From Planctomycetota bacterium (lineage in GTDB: Bacteria; Planctomycetota; Phycisphaerae; Phycisphaerales; UBA1924): a stretch of 64,000 nt of DNA. A program made the translations under genes and the position numbers. The notes under the pieces were generated by a model. The model searched no databases. It had not been told where the DNA came from and saw only the letters and a program-made list of their open reading frames with translations. Every line of letters starts with the position of its first letter. The stretch's first letter is position 1. The stretch lies in contig JAFLCN010000004.1 in the NCBI GenBank assembly GCA_017303555.1, positions 62,001-126,000 on the forward strand, in the 5' to 3' direction. Positions 52,461 through 60,585 of this stretch are shown one piece after another.

Positions 52461-54050
52461 ATGGATGCCGTCGAAACACATTTGATTCGGACTCCGAACT
52501 CGGGGTCCACGGAGCCGCCGAAAGCTCCGCTCGACGATCTCGGCACGCCCCAGCCCACGCCCGATCAGGTGGCGACGGGCGCGGATGTTGATTCGACACC
52601 CCGCGCTCGCTCCGCGGATACAAACGAGAAGCCGCTTGATTCCGGCAAGCCCGCCGTGGACGAGCGCAGCATGGTGCACGTGCTGCGCCACAAGCACTTC
52701 CGCACGTTCTGGTTCGCCGCGTTCGGCTCGTTTGTGGGCAACTGGTTCGAGTTCATTGGCGCCCAGTGGATCGTCGCCGAGAAGACCCGCGACACCACCT
52801 GGCTGGCCACGCTGGGCGCGGCGCAGCTGCTCCCGACGCTCTTCCTTGGCCTCCTCGGCGGGATCATCGCCGACCGGGTGAACCGCAAGAAACTGCTGAT
52901 GGCCACGCAGCTCGCGATGATGATCATCGCGATCGGTTTCTTTGTGGTTGTCGGCTGGCACGTGCCGATCGCGCGGGCGATCTGGGGCGATGAGACGCAC
53001 GCCGACAACTTCCTGCTCTATTCGTTCCTGGTGCTCGCCTCGCTGCAGGGCATCACGATCGCGTTCAACAACCCGGCGTGGCAGGTGATGATCCCCAGGC
53101 TCGTGCCGCGCGATGAACTGGTGCGTGCGATCACGCTCCAGGGAATCTCTTTCAACACCGCACGCGCCCTGGGCCCCGCGGCGGCCGGCGCGCTCCTGGC
53201 GGCGGCCGGGGGCGAGTGGCTTTTCCTCGTCAACGCGGTCAGCTACATCGGCGTGATGATCGCCGTCACCACCACGCCCGATGCGCCCGCACCCGCACGC
53301 GATGGCAAGCTGAGCGACCTGTCGATCATCGTCAAAGACATCAAGCAGGCGTGCGCGTTCATGTTCAAGAACCGAGGGCCGCGTGCGGCGCTGCTCGCGC
53401 TGATGGTCTTCTCCGTCTTCGGCACGCCCGTGCTTCGATTCCTTCCCCTGTTTGTCAGCCAGGTCTACCACCTCAAGGAAGAGACCTTCGGCCTGCTCAC
53501 GGGCATTATGGGCGTCGGCGCGGTCGTCGGCGGGCTCGCCATGCGCTACATCCCCACGTGGTATCCCAAGCACCACTTCATCCCCATGTCCGTGTTCCTC
53601 GGGGGTGTCTCGATCCTGGCGTTCTCGATTGCGACCAACGTCTGGCTTGCCGGATTCCTCATGTTCTTCGTCGGCATCTTCTGGATGTGGTCGTTCAATT
53701 CCGCGATGTCGGCGCTGCAGCTTCTCGTCGAAGACTCGCTGCGCGGACGCGTCATGGCCGTCTGCAACATGATCTCGCTCGGCTTCATGCCGATCGGGCC
53801 GTACATCGCCAGCTTCTGCGGCGAGTGGTTCGCCTCGTCGCTCAAATCGTGGCACCCGGCGTTCTGGCACGACGGCATCGGCACGCAGGCCGGTATCGCG
53901 CTCACCGCCATCATCCTGCTCGGAGCCGGTATTGTCATGACGATCTGGCGCACGCCCGAGGTGGACGGGCTCAAGCCCGGCGACCCCGGATACGACCGCG
54001 TGCCCGGTTTCTTCCGTGGACTCAGCGCGGCGGCACACCGCCCACGCTAA
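52461..54050 (+). CDS. MFS transporter (MFS_3/enterobactin-exporter type)
   Basis: A 529-residue membrane transporter with a long polar N-terminus (about 65 residues). The MFS core starts FRTFWFAAFGSFVGNWFEFIG and includes IIADRVNRKKLLM, the MFS motif between TM2 and TM3 (a GxxADRxxRR-like sequence), and GPAAAGALLAAAGGEW in the middle. The predicted transport direction is export, but the substrate is unknown. Not part of an obvious operon; the next gene begins 13 bases later. Confidence 0.88.
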   Translation: MDAVETHLIRTPNSGSTEPPKAPLDDLGTPQPTPDQVATGADVDSTPRARSADTNEKPLDSGKPAVDERSMVHVLRHKHFRTFWFAAFGSFVGNWFEFIGAQWIVAEKTRDTTWLATLGAAQLLPTLFLGLLGGIIADRVNRKKLLMATQLAMMIIAIGFFVVVGWHVPIARAIWGDETHADNFLLYSFLVLASLQGITIAFNNPAWQVMIPRLVPRDELVRAITLQGISFNTARALGPAAAGALLAAAGGEWLFLVNAVSYIGVMIAVTTTPDAPAPARDGKLSDLSIIVKDIKQACAFMFKNRGPRAALLALMVFSVFGTPVLRFLPLFVSQVYHLKEETFGLLTGIMGVGAVVGGLAMRYIPTWYPKHHFIPMSVFLGGVSILAFSIATNVWLAGFLMFFVGIFWMWSFNSAMSALQLLVEDSLRGRVMAVCNMISLGFMPIGPYIASFCGEWFASSLKSWHPAFWHDGIGTQAGIALTAIILLGAGIVMTIWRTPEVDGLKPGDPGYDRVPGFFRGLSAAAHRPR

Positions 54051-54062
54051 CGGAATTCCATC

Positions 54063-54590
54063 ATGCTCATCCGCGGCGCCCAAGACTCCGATTTCGACGC
54101 GATCGCGACACTCACCAACTACTTCATCCGCGAGACCGCGATCCACTTCGGCACCACCGAATCAACCGCCGCGGAGATGCGCGAACTGTGGAAGCCCACG
54201 CGCGATCGCTACCCATTCCTGATCTGCGAGATCCATGGGCGCTTCGCCGGCTACTGCAAGGCCTACGCGTGGCGCTCGCGCGAGGCGTATCAGTGGACGC
54301 CCGAGTGCGGCGTCTATGTCGAAGACTGGGCACGGCGCAGGGGCGTTGCCCGCGCTCTGTACACCGAACTCTTCCAAGCCCTCAATGCCTGCGGCTTCCA
54401 CTCTGTCGTCGCCGGAATCGCTCTGCCGAACGACGCGAGCGTGAAACTGCACGAGAGCCTGGGTTTCGTTCCCGTCGGCGTCGTTCGCGATGCCGGCTGG
54501 AAACTCGGGCGTTGGAACGATGTCGGCTTCTGGCAGCGATCGCTCCGCCCGGCCATCGAGCCCGCCCGGCCGCTCCGCTCGATGCCCTGA
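54063..54590 (+). CDS. GNAT-family N-acetyltransferase (phosphinothricin acetyltransferase-like)
   Basis: A 175-residue GNAT protein. ECGVYVEDWARRRGVARALY is the acetyl-CoA-binding R/Q-x-x-G-x-G/A motif region, and AGIALPNDASVKLHESLGF is the C-terminal part. The pattern, including IRETAIHFGTTE, is close to the Pat/Bar subfamily. The true substrate is unknown. It may be co-transcribed with the MFS gene, since it starts 13 bases after its stop, and ispG follows. Confidence 0.9.
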   Translation: MLIRGAQDSDFDAIATLTNYFIRETAIHFGTTESTAAEMRELWKPTRDRYPFLICEIHGRFAGYCKAYAWRSREAYQWTPECGVYVEDWARRRGVARALYTELFQALNACGFHSVVAGIALPNDASVKLHESLGFVPVGVVRDAGWKLGRWNDVGFWQRSLRPAIEPARPLRSMP

Positions 54591-54666
54591 TGCCATTCTG
54601 CCTCGGTGCCCTCTTTTCCCGCACCCCCGCCGACCTTTCGCCCAGCTTCAACGTAAAGTTCCGCAC

Positions 54667-55983
54667 ATGCAACCCCGCCGCCCAACGAAACAAGTGACCA
54701 TCGGTGACTCCCGCGTCGGCTACATCAAGATCGGTGGCGGTCTCCCCGATCGCGCCGGCAGGCCCACGGTGCTCGCTCCCGTCAGTGTTCAGACCATGAC
54801 CTCCGGCTACACGCACGAGGTTGACAAGTGCGTGGCCGAGATCCAGAAGCTCGCGACCGCCGGGGCCGACATCGTCCGCGTCGCCGTGCCGGAAAAGAAA
54901 GACACCGACGCGCTCAAGGAAATCATTCCGCAGGTCACCGTCCCGATCGTCGCCGACGTTCATTTCCATTTCCAGCGCGCTCTCGAAGCCGTGGAGGCCG
55001 GTGTCCACAAGATCCGCCTCAATCCGGGAAACATCACCGATCGCGCGCAGGTGATCGATGTCATCCAGGCCTGCAAGGCTCGCAACCTTCCGATCCGCGT
55101 GGGCGTGAACGAAGGCTCGATCATCGAGCGCAAGGACAAGCAGAAGCGACAGAAAGAACTCGGCGCCGTGTTCAGCGACCACAAGCACGGCTATCTGCTC
55201 GCGATCATGATCGCCAAGCTCGAGGAATACCTCGACATCTTCTACGAGCAGGATTTTCACGATATCACCATCAGCGCCAAGTCGATGGATGCCTCGCTCG
55301 TCATCGATGCGTACACAGAAATCTCCAAGCGCTTCGATCACCCGCTGCACCTGGGCGTCACGCACGCCGGCCCGAAAGAAACCGGCACCATCCGCTCCGT
55401 CGTCGCCCTCGGAGGCATGCTCATCAACGGCATCGGCGACACCATCCGCATCTCCTACGCCAACGACCCGATCTACGAGGTGCAGGACGGGCTCGAGCTG
55501 CTCTACTGCCTCGGCCTCCGCGAACGAATCGGCGTCGATCTCATCGCCTGCCCCACCTGCGGCAGAATCCAGGTCGATCTGTTCACGCTGATTCAGGATG
55601 TCCGCAAGGCGCTCGCCGCAAAGGTCACTGTTCCGATGAAAGTCGCCGTCATGGGCTGCATCGTCAACGGACCCGGCGAAGCCGAAGGCGCCGACGTTGC
55701 GGTCTTTGCGGGCGACCGTCGCGGCATCATCTACGTTCAGGGCGAGCGCGTCGCGAACGTGCCGGAAGAAGAGATCCTCGACCGCCTTCTCAAAGAGTGC
55801 CTGGGTTTCCAGGAACTCGTGCAGCAGGGCAAGGCGAAACTGGGCGACAAGAAAGTCTCTATCGTGCCGCCCGATCCGATGGGCGAACTCGGCAGCGGCT
55901 GGGAGAAGATGGCGGCGGAGAAGATCCACGGAAAGCCGCAAACGCAGAGTCAGCCGGCGAAACTGACGGTTAGTCGTTCCTAA
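54667..55983 (+). CDS. ispG: 4-hydroxy-3-methylbut-2-en-1-yl diphosphate synthase
   Basis: IspG converts methylerythritol cyclodiphosphate to HMBPP in the MEP isoprenoid pathway (438 residues). The 4Fe-4S ligands are C295 and C298 (CPTC) and C331 in MGCIVNGPGE; the last ligand-associated Glu is E338. The N-terminal TIM-barrel part contains PVSVQTMTSGYTHEV. Start ATG 54667; upstream is the end of the acetyltransferase. The enzyme needs reduced ferredoxin or flavodoxin. Confidence 0.96.
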   Translation: MQPRRPTKQVTIGDSRVGYIKIGGGLPDRAGRPTVLAPVSVQTMTSGYTHEVDKCVAEIQKLATAGADIVRVAVPEKKDTDALKEIIPQVTVPIVADVHFHFQRALEAVEAGVHKIRLNPGNITDRAQVIDVIQACKARNLPIRVGVNEGSIIERKDKQKRQKELGAVFSDHKHGYLLAIMIAKLEEYLDIFYEQDFHDITISAKSMDASLVIDAYTEISKRFDHPLHLGVTHAGPKETGTIRSVVALGGMLINGIGDTIRISYANDPIYEVQDGLELLYCLGLRERIGVDLIACPTCGRIQVDLFTLIQDVRKALAAKVTVPMKVAVMGCIVNGPGEAEGADVAVFAGDRRGIIYVQGERVANVPEEEILDRLLKECLGFQELVQQGKAKLGDKKVSIVPPDPMGELGSGWEKMAAEKIHGKPQTQSQPAKLTVSRS

Positions 55984-56055
55984 CAAGATAGTGTGAGACA
56001 AGCACCTCTTGCCGCTCCCATTCGCTTTCACCGGGCCGATTCAATCCCGGATTCG

Positions 56056-56883
56056 ATGACAGACACTTTCCAAAAGCTTCGACTCGCGGCGTGCCACCTG
56101 ATGGGCCGTCCGATCGCGTGGCCGTGGCGCTTCAACTTCGGCCCGGAGAACCCGGCCTTTTCCTGCGACCTCGGCGCGATCGCTTCGAAGTCACGCGAGC
56201 TCGCGGCGAATCCGAAGCCGCTGCCCCGCCCCGTGATCGTCTTCAGCGGCTATCGCGTGCCCGGGCTCTTCGCCGGTCAACTCGCCAGCAATCTCGCTCG
56301 GCTCACAACCGGAAGCACCGACCGCTTTCGCATGTTCGCCTATCCGTTCGATGGCGACATCGAGCCGCTGGTGAACCGGCTCGCCACGATCATCGGCAGA
56401 GAGTTTGGCTTGGAAGCGACCGGCGATTCCACGACTCCGGTGGATGTTGTCGGGATCAGCATGGGCGGAATCGTCGGGCGGCTGGCCGCGGCACGCGCCC
56501 GATCGCGGCCCGGGGGCGTGCCGCGGGTTGATGTTCGCAGGCTCTTCACGATCGGCACGCCCCACCGCGGCGCGCGCCTCGCGCTGAAGGTCCACGTCGA
56601 TCGCGCCGCGACCGATATGCAGCCGAGGTCTTCTTTTCTGACAACTCTCGACGAATTCGCCAAGGCCGACGACTACGAACTGGTTCCCTACGCCACGCTC
56701 AACGACATCACCGTCGGGGCATCGAACTGCAGCCCGCCGGGAACGAACCCCATTTGGGTTCGCGGAACCCGTCTCTTCGCGCACACCACGGTCACGATGC
56801 ACCCCGGCCTGATCCTCGACATCGCGCTCCGCCTGCGGGGCGAATCGCCCATCAGCGCCGCATCGCCGATTCCGACTTGCTGA
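56056..56883 (+). CDS. Alpha/beta hydrolase, lipase-like
   Basis: A 275-residue hydrolase with the nucleophile elbow GISMGG (VDVVGISMGGIVGRLAAARA). FTIGTPHRG and an Asp/His pair near the end (TTVTMHPGLILD) complete a plausible triad. The start is ATG 56056; the region upstream is in frame but short and GC-rich. No signal peptide. Lipase-type TGL or acyltransferase activity is inferred, not proven. Confidence 0.8.
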   Translation: MTDTFQKLRLAACHLMGRPIAWPWRFNFGPENPAFSCDLGAIASKSRELAANPKPLPRPVIVFSGYRVPGLFAGQLASNLARLTTGSTDRFRMFAYPFDGDIEPLVNRLATIIGREFGLEATGDSTTPVDVVGISMGGIVGRLAAARARSRPGGVPRVDVRRLFTIGTPHRGARLALKVHVDRAATDMQPRSSFLTTLDEFAKADDYELVPYATLNDITVGASNCSPPGTNPIWVRGTRLFAHTTVTMHPGLILDIALRLRGESPISAASPIPTC

Positions 56884-56884
56884 G

Positions 56885-57328
56885 TCACGCAGCCAGACGC
56901 TGTCTCAGTCGGTGCAAAGCATCGCGATCGAGCGTGGACCCCGCCTTTGTTGCGGCTCGCTCGAATACCGACGGACAGAGGACAAGCGTCACCGGTGTGA
57001 CGTTGCCTTCGCGCTGCGCGAGTTGCTTCAACAGCCGTTGATCCGCTGCCGACAGCTTCATGCCGCGGCACATCGTGACGAACACGGCCGAGGAACGCGC
57101 CGATCTCCCGCGTCCGACCACGAGCCGCCTGCACGCCCAGAGTGCCGCGAGCGCCAGAGCGATGCAAACCACAGCGGCCAAGCCGGCCATCAAGACAAAC
57201 CAGAGACCGCTTCCCGGTGCGCTACCCGTGTCGGCTGCGCCCGGCACTCCTACGAGTGTCGGTGGCGACGCTTGAGCAAGAACGCTCCAAGCGGGCGGAT
57301 CGGCGGGCGGAACCAGGAATCCGGTCAC
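56885..57328 (-). CDS. Hypothetical single-pass membrane protein
   Basis: A 147-residue protein with one TM helix (GLWFVLMAGLAAVVCIALAL) and a soluble basic part, VFVTMCRGMKLSAADQRLLKQLAQREGN, followed by a short C-terminal helix. Its start overlaps the HEAT-repeat gene stop by four bases, so it is translationally coupled. No family recognised. Confidence 0.65.
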   Translation of the reverse strand: MTGFLVPPADPPAWSVLAQASPPTLVGVPGAADTGSAPGSGLWFVLMAGLAAVVCIALALAALWACRRLVVGRGRSARSSAVFVTMCRGMKLSAADQRLLKQLAQREGNVTPVTLVLCPSVFERAATKAGSTLDRDALHRLRQRLAA

Positions 57329-59508
57329 GCAGCGCCCTCCATCGAGGTGAGCACGCCATCACCTCGCACCGGCGCTTCGCCGGCGCGAACGAGTGCAAGG
57401 CGGCAGCGCACCCGGACGCGCGATTCCTGATCGTTGATCGCGAGCACGCGCAGCCGGGAAGCCATCGCGGGCCAGAGCTTCAATTCACGAAGCGATTGCC
57501 CGCCCATGCCCCCCGCGTTCCCGTTGCCCGGCAGCGTGCGATCGGCAACCCACGCCCCCGCGAGTCGGTGCAGCGGTCTTGGGTCTTCCAGCATCTTCAA
57601 CAACTGCTCGCCGACGATCGGCCCGAGCGCGCTCTGCCCGGTGCGAACCCCCAGCAAGTCGAGCCCGCGAACGGCAGAGCCGCGGACGCGGTGCGCCTCA
57701 TCGTCCTTCAGTTCAAGCAGCAGCGGAGTCAGTTCGCTCGGGTTTGAGTCCGTCCCTTCGCGGGCGCGGGTCACCAGGGTGTCGATGGCATTGGCACGCA
57801 CGCGATGGTCCGATGCCGACGATGATTCGCGGAGCAGCCGGAGCGGCTCGTCGCCCGGCAGATCCCGGAGCGCGGCAACGGCGGTTGCAAGCGTTCGGGC
57901 GGGTTGAGCGGGCTCCCGCAGCAAGCGCCGTATCTCGGCGAGCACGGGATCTCGCAATTCGATCACGATCCCGAGCTTTCGCGCCATCTGGACGGCGAAC
58001 GAGCGAGAGTCCTCGTTTTCCCCGAGCATCCCGCGCAGCCGTTCGATCACCCACGACCGATCGATCGCCAATGCCTTGCGGAACGCGACACGCGATGCGG
58101 CGTTGATCTCGCTCGCGACGCAGAGTGCCTGCAGGTCGGTTTCGGCCAACCGTCGCACTTCGGTATTGGGTGAACGCAACAGCACGCTGAGGCGCGATCG
58201 CTCGGCCTCGGCACGTTCGGAGCCCGGCGCGACCGCCGCATCGGGAACCGCCGCGACCGAGAGCCTCAAGACCGACGAGCGGGCGATTGCCGCATCGGAA
58301 TCGAAACAGAAATCGGTGAGCATGCGGCTCGAGCACGCGCCGCTCGCGCCGAAGCGCACGAAGGCCTCGGTATCGCTCAATAGCGTTTCGCACACGCCGT
58401 CCCGAACCGGGGTCGCCACCCCCAACCCGAGCGCCAGCTTCGCGCCCCCCAGACGCCCGTCCGCGGAAAGCCGCTCGCCGATTTCCGGGGACGGGAAGAA
58501 CCCCGCCCTCACCGCCGGCTTTGCGGCACGCTCGGCCAGGCGGAGCTTGGCCAGTCGGGCCGGGTTCAGCATCAGGTGCCAGCTTGAAAGCACCGCCTCG
58601 TGCTCGTCGAGGGTCCGGGCGGCCAGAACCCGGTCGGCCGAAGCTCCGGAAACCGCTGTCGTTCCCAGCCATTGCCAGGCCCGCAGGCGTGAAAGGGGGG
58701 AAGCATCCCGCCTCAATAGACCCCGCAGAAACGAATGCGAAGATTGCTCGCGATCATTCACCCAGCGTGCAAGCTGGCCGGAGCCCCGGACCACCGACGG
58801 ATCCAGCAGCAGCAGCGCCCCCCACAACACCGCTTCACGGCGATGGGTCGCCATCGAGCGAACGGCGGCGGCAAGATCGGTCCGGACCCGCTCAAAGTCT
58901 GCAATACCCCATTGGGCGCGCACGCGAGCGGCTTCTTCATATTCCGCGATGCTTGCGTGGTCGGACCACGCCGCCAGGCTCGGGTCGCTGGCGACAAGGG
59001 CGAGGAAGCAAATCGCCCGCTCCGCAGCGACGGCGACCCTCTCGTCCTGGTCACCCAGCAGTTCGCAGGCAATGGAAGCAAGAGTCGAATCGCCGGCACC
59101 GCGTGCTAGTTCGGCGACGCAAAGCCGAGTGGCTGCAGCCGAGTGCGTCGCCAGCACGCCGACAACTCCGCTCCATCTTCCGCGGCCCGCGACGGAGGCG
59201 ATTGCACGCGCTTCCGGCGGCAGGAACGTCCAAACGCGCACTATTGCGGCGAGTGCCTCGTTCGGATCCGGTCGCGCTCGGCGAGCGATTGTTGCAAAAA
59301 GCTGCTGAATTGCACGGGAAAACCGCGAACCAGAAGGCGGGATCTCCGAATAGTCGGCCGCGCATTCGACAAGCGCGAGGCCCAAGTGCATCGCTTCCGC
59401 GGGCGAGGCGTGCGGCAGGGCTTCGGTCAACAACTCGATTTTCGTATGCACAGGCAGACGCTGGAGTTGCGCAAGCGAGCGGAGAATCTGTGCGGGAGGG
59501 CTTGACAC
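57325..59508 (-). CDS. HEAT-repeat-like protein
   Basis: A 727-residue protein made of paired helices with a HEAT/armadillo appearance, for example LASIACELLGDQDERVAVAA, LADRTLPGN-type turns, and LRLLRESSSASDHRVRANAIDTLV. Repeats are clear in the C-terminal half (LLLELKDDEAHRVRGSAVRGLD) but weak elsewhere. No signal peptide or TM helix, so it is cytoplasmic. It begins at GTG 59508 and is upstream of the membrane protein gene, with which it overlaps by four bases. A scaffold or regulatory role is the usual reading of such proteins. A LexA-like palindrome is about 40 bases upstream. Confidence 0.8.
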   Translation of the reverse strand: MSSPPAQILRSLAQLQRLPVHTKIELLTEALPHASPAEAMHLGLALVECAADYSEIPPSGSRFSRAIQQLFATIARRARPDPNEALAAIVRVWTFLPPEARAIASVAGRGRWSGVVGVLATHSAAATRLCVAELARGAGDSTLASIACELLGDQDERVAVAAERAICFLALVASDPSLAAWSDHASIAEYEEAARVRAQWGIADFERVRTDLAAAVRSMATHRREAVLWGALLLLDPSVVRGSGQLARWVNDREQSSHSFLRGLLRRDASPLSRLRAWQWLGTTAVSGASADRVLAARTLDEHEAVLSSWHLMLNPARLAKLRLAERAAKPAVRAGFFPSPEIGERLSADGRLGGAKLALGLGVATPVRDGVCETLLSDTEAFVRFGASGACSSRMLTDFCFDSDAAIARSSVLRLSVAAVPDAAVAPGSERAEAERSRLSVLLRSPNTEVRRLAETDLQALCVASEINAASRVAFRKALAIDRSWVIERLRGMLGENEDSRSFAVQMARKLGIVIELRDPVLAEIRRLLREPAQPARTLATAVAALRDLPGDEPLRLLRESSSASDHRVRANAIDTLVTRAREGTDSNPSELTPLLLELKDDEAHRVRGSAVRGLDLLGVRTGQSALGPIVGEQLLKMLEDPRPLHRLAGAWVADRTLPGNGNAGGMGGQSLRELKLWPAMASRLRVLAINDQESRVRVRCRLALVRAGEAPVRGDGVLTSMEGAA

Positions 59509-59546
59509 TGCCTTTATACTTTACTCAATTGCGGGTTTCGTTCGTC

Positions 59547-59562
59547 GCGAACATGCGTTCGC
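59547..59562. promoter_or_regulatory. LexA (SOS-box)-like palindrome
   Basis: GCGAACATGCGTTCGC is a perfect palindrome and contains CGAACATGCGTTCG, which fits the Gram-positive LexA consensus CGAAC-RNRY-GTTCG, including GAAC-N4-GTTC. It lies 39 bases upstream of the HEAT-repeat gene and about 200 bases before the DUF2617-like gene. No lexA gene is in the window. Confidence 0.4.
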
Positions 59563-59757
59563 CGTATCCAAGATCTAGTATCGAGTTCGAGTTTTTCGCC
59601 AGATATGGGAACAGTTGAGGAATTGTGCTTCTTTGCGTCGGGCATTTTCTTCACACGATCTGACCGACAAAGTCCTTGACAGTAGAGATCGGCCGACGCT
59701 GCCCTTTTTCGTGCAAGACCCAGTTGGGCGTTTGAAAAGATTCCGGGATTCGACACC

Positions 59758-60318
59758 ATGGGGACCGCACCACAGATGAATTTCCAACCAAAGCTCCACG
59801 GGCTTCAGGCGTTCCAGACCACGATTTACGGCCGGGCCCTCCACCCGGAGCTCTTCCAACTCAAGGATCGGAAAGTGCTCAAGCACGCCGGCCTCGAATT
59901 GGAGGCGTGGCTTATGCCCGGCGGGCATCTCCTGCGGCTGCAATCCGGAACGAGCTGCATCTGCGAGTTGCTGCTCGATCAGGATAAACCAGCCCCGGAC
60001 GCGGGCCGGGTGCATTCCTTCCTGTGTTCGGCCGAGCACGACTACGAAAAGTCGTTCGATGCCGCCGGGGTGCATTACATCCACAGCATCCAGACGGAAG
60101 TCCTGTCGGAAACGCTGTTCGATGCAACCTTGGATGAGATGCGCCTGCACTCGAAGGAAATGCAGTCCCTGGTGTACGAGTGGACCGATGCCACCGGTCG
60201 CTGTCTGAGCGCCATCGACATGCAGCGGCACGCGCGCGAGTTGCACGCTCAGAGCTACCACCTCATCGCGACGGGCGGGCTGGTGGTCCGGACTCAGACC
60301 ATTTTCGAAGCGTTGTAG
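59758..60318 (+). CDS. DUF2617-like protein
   Basis: A 186-residue soluble protein, divergent from the HEAT-repeat gene. The N-terminal IYGRALHPELFQLKDRKVL, then LELEAWLMPGGHLLRLQSGTS, and the stretch CELLLDQDKPAPDAGRVHSF look like DUF2617, a planctomycete and actinobacterial family of unknown function, but I cannot confirm this without a search. The 249 bases upstream hold a TTGACA (59676-59681) without a clear -10 partner. Confidence 0.65.
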   Translation: MGTAPQMNFQPKLHGLQAFQTTIYGRALHPELFQLKDRKVLKHAGLELEAWLMPGGHLLRLQSGTSCICELLLDQDKPAPDAGRVHSFLCSAEHDYEKSFDAAGVHYIHSIQTEVLSETLFDATLDEMRLHSKEMQSLVYEWTDATGRCLSAIDMQRHARELHAQSYHLIATGGLVVRTQTIFEAL

Positions 60319-60585
60319 GGCGGCCCGACGGCTGCCTTTCTGAACGGCGGTTGCCTTTCGGATCGGGCGGATCAAGAATCCTCCCGTGAAGCCCTTTCCC
60401 GCACCGATTCTGAATCGAATTACCCGGCCCCGTTGAGGGCCGCGGTGTGCGTTGGCCGGGCCACGAAGTTGCCGGCAACTCCTGATCACGCTGCACGCTC
60501 TCCCCGGGGCTATCCGAGCCTTCGAGATTGTGCGTCCATCTACAGTTCACCCCCGAACCAAGGCCCGTCCGGCCCGAGAGACTCC

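Noticed and set aside
59676..59681. A perfect TTGACA before the DUF2617-like gene
   Set aside because: No -10 hexamer at 16-18 bases; possibly chance.
60319..60585. T-box or other riboswitch before ileS
   Set aside because: No T-box core sequence or antiterminator/terminator pair could be found. There is only a 14-base palindrome, AGTTGCCGGCAACT at 60467-60480, which I cannot assign.
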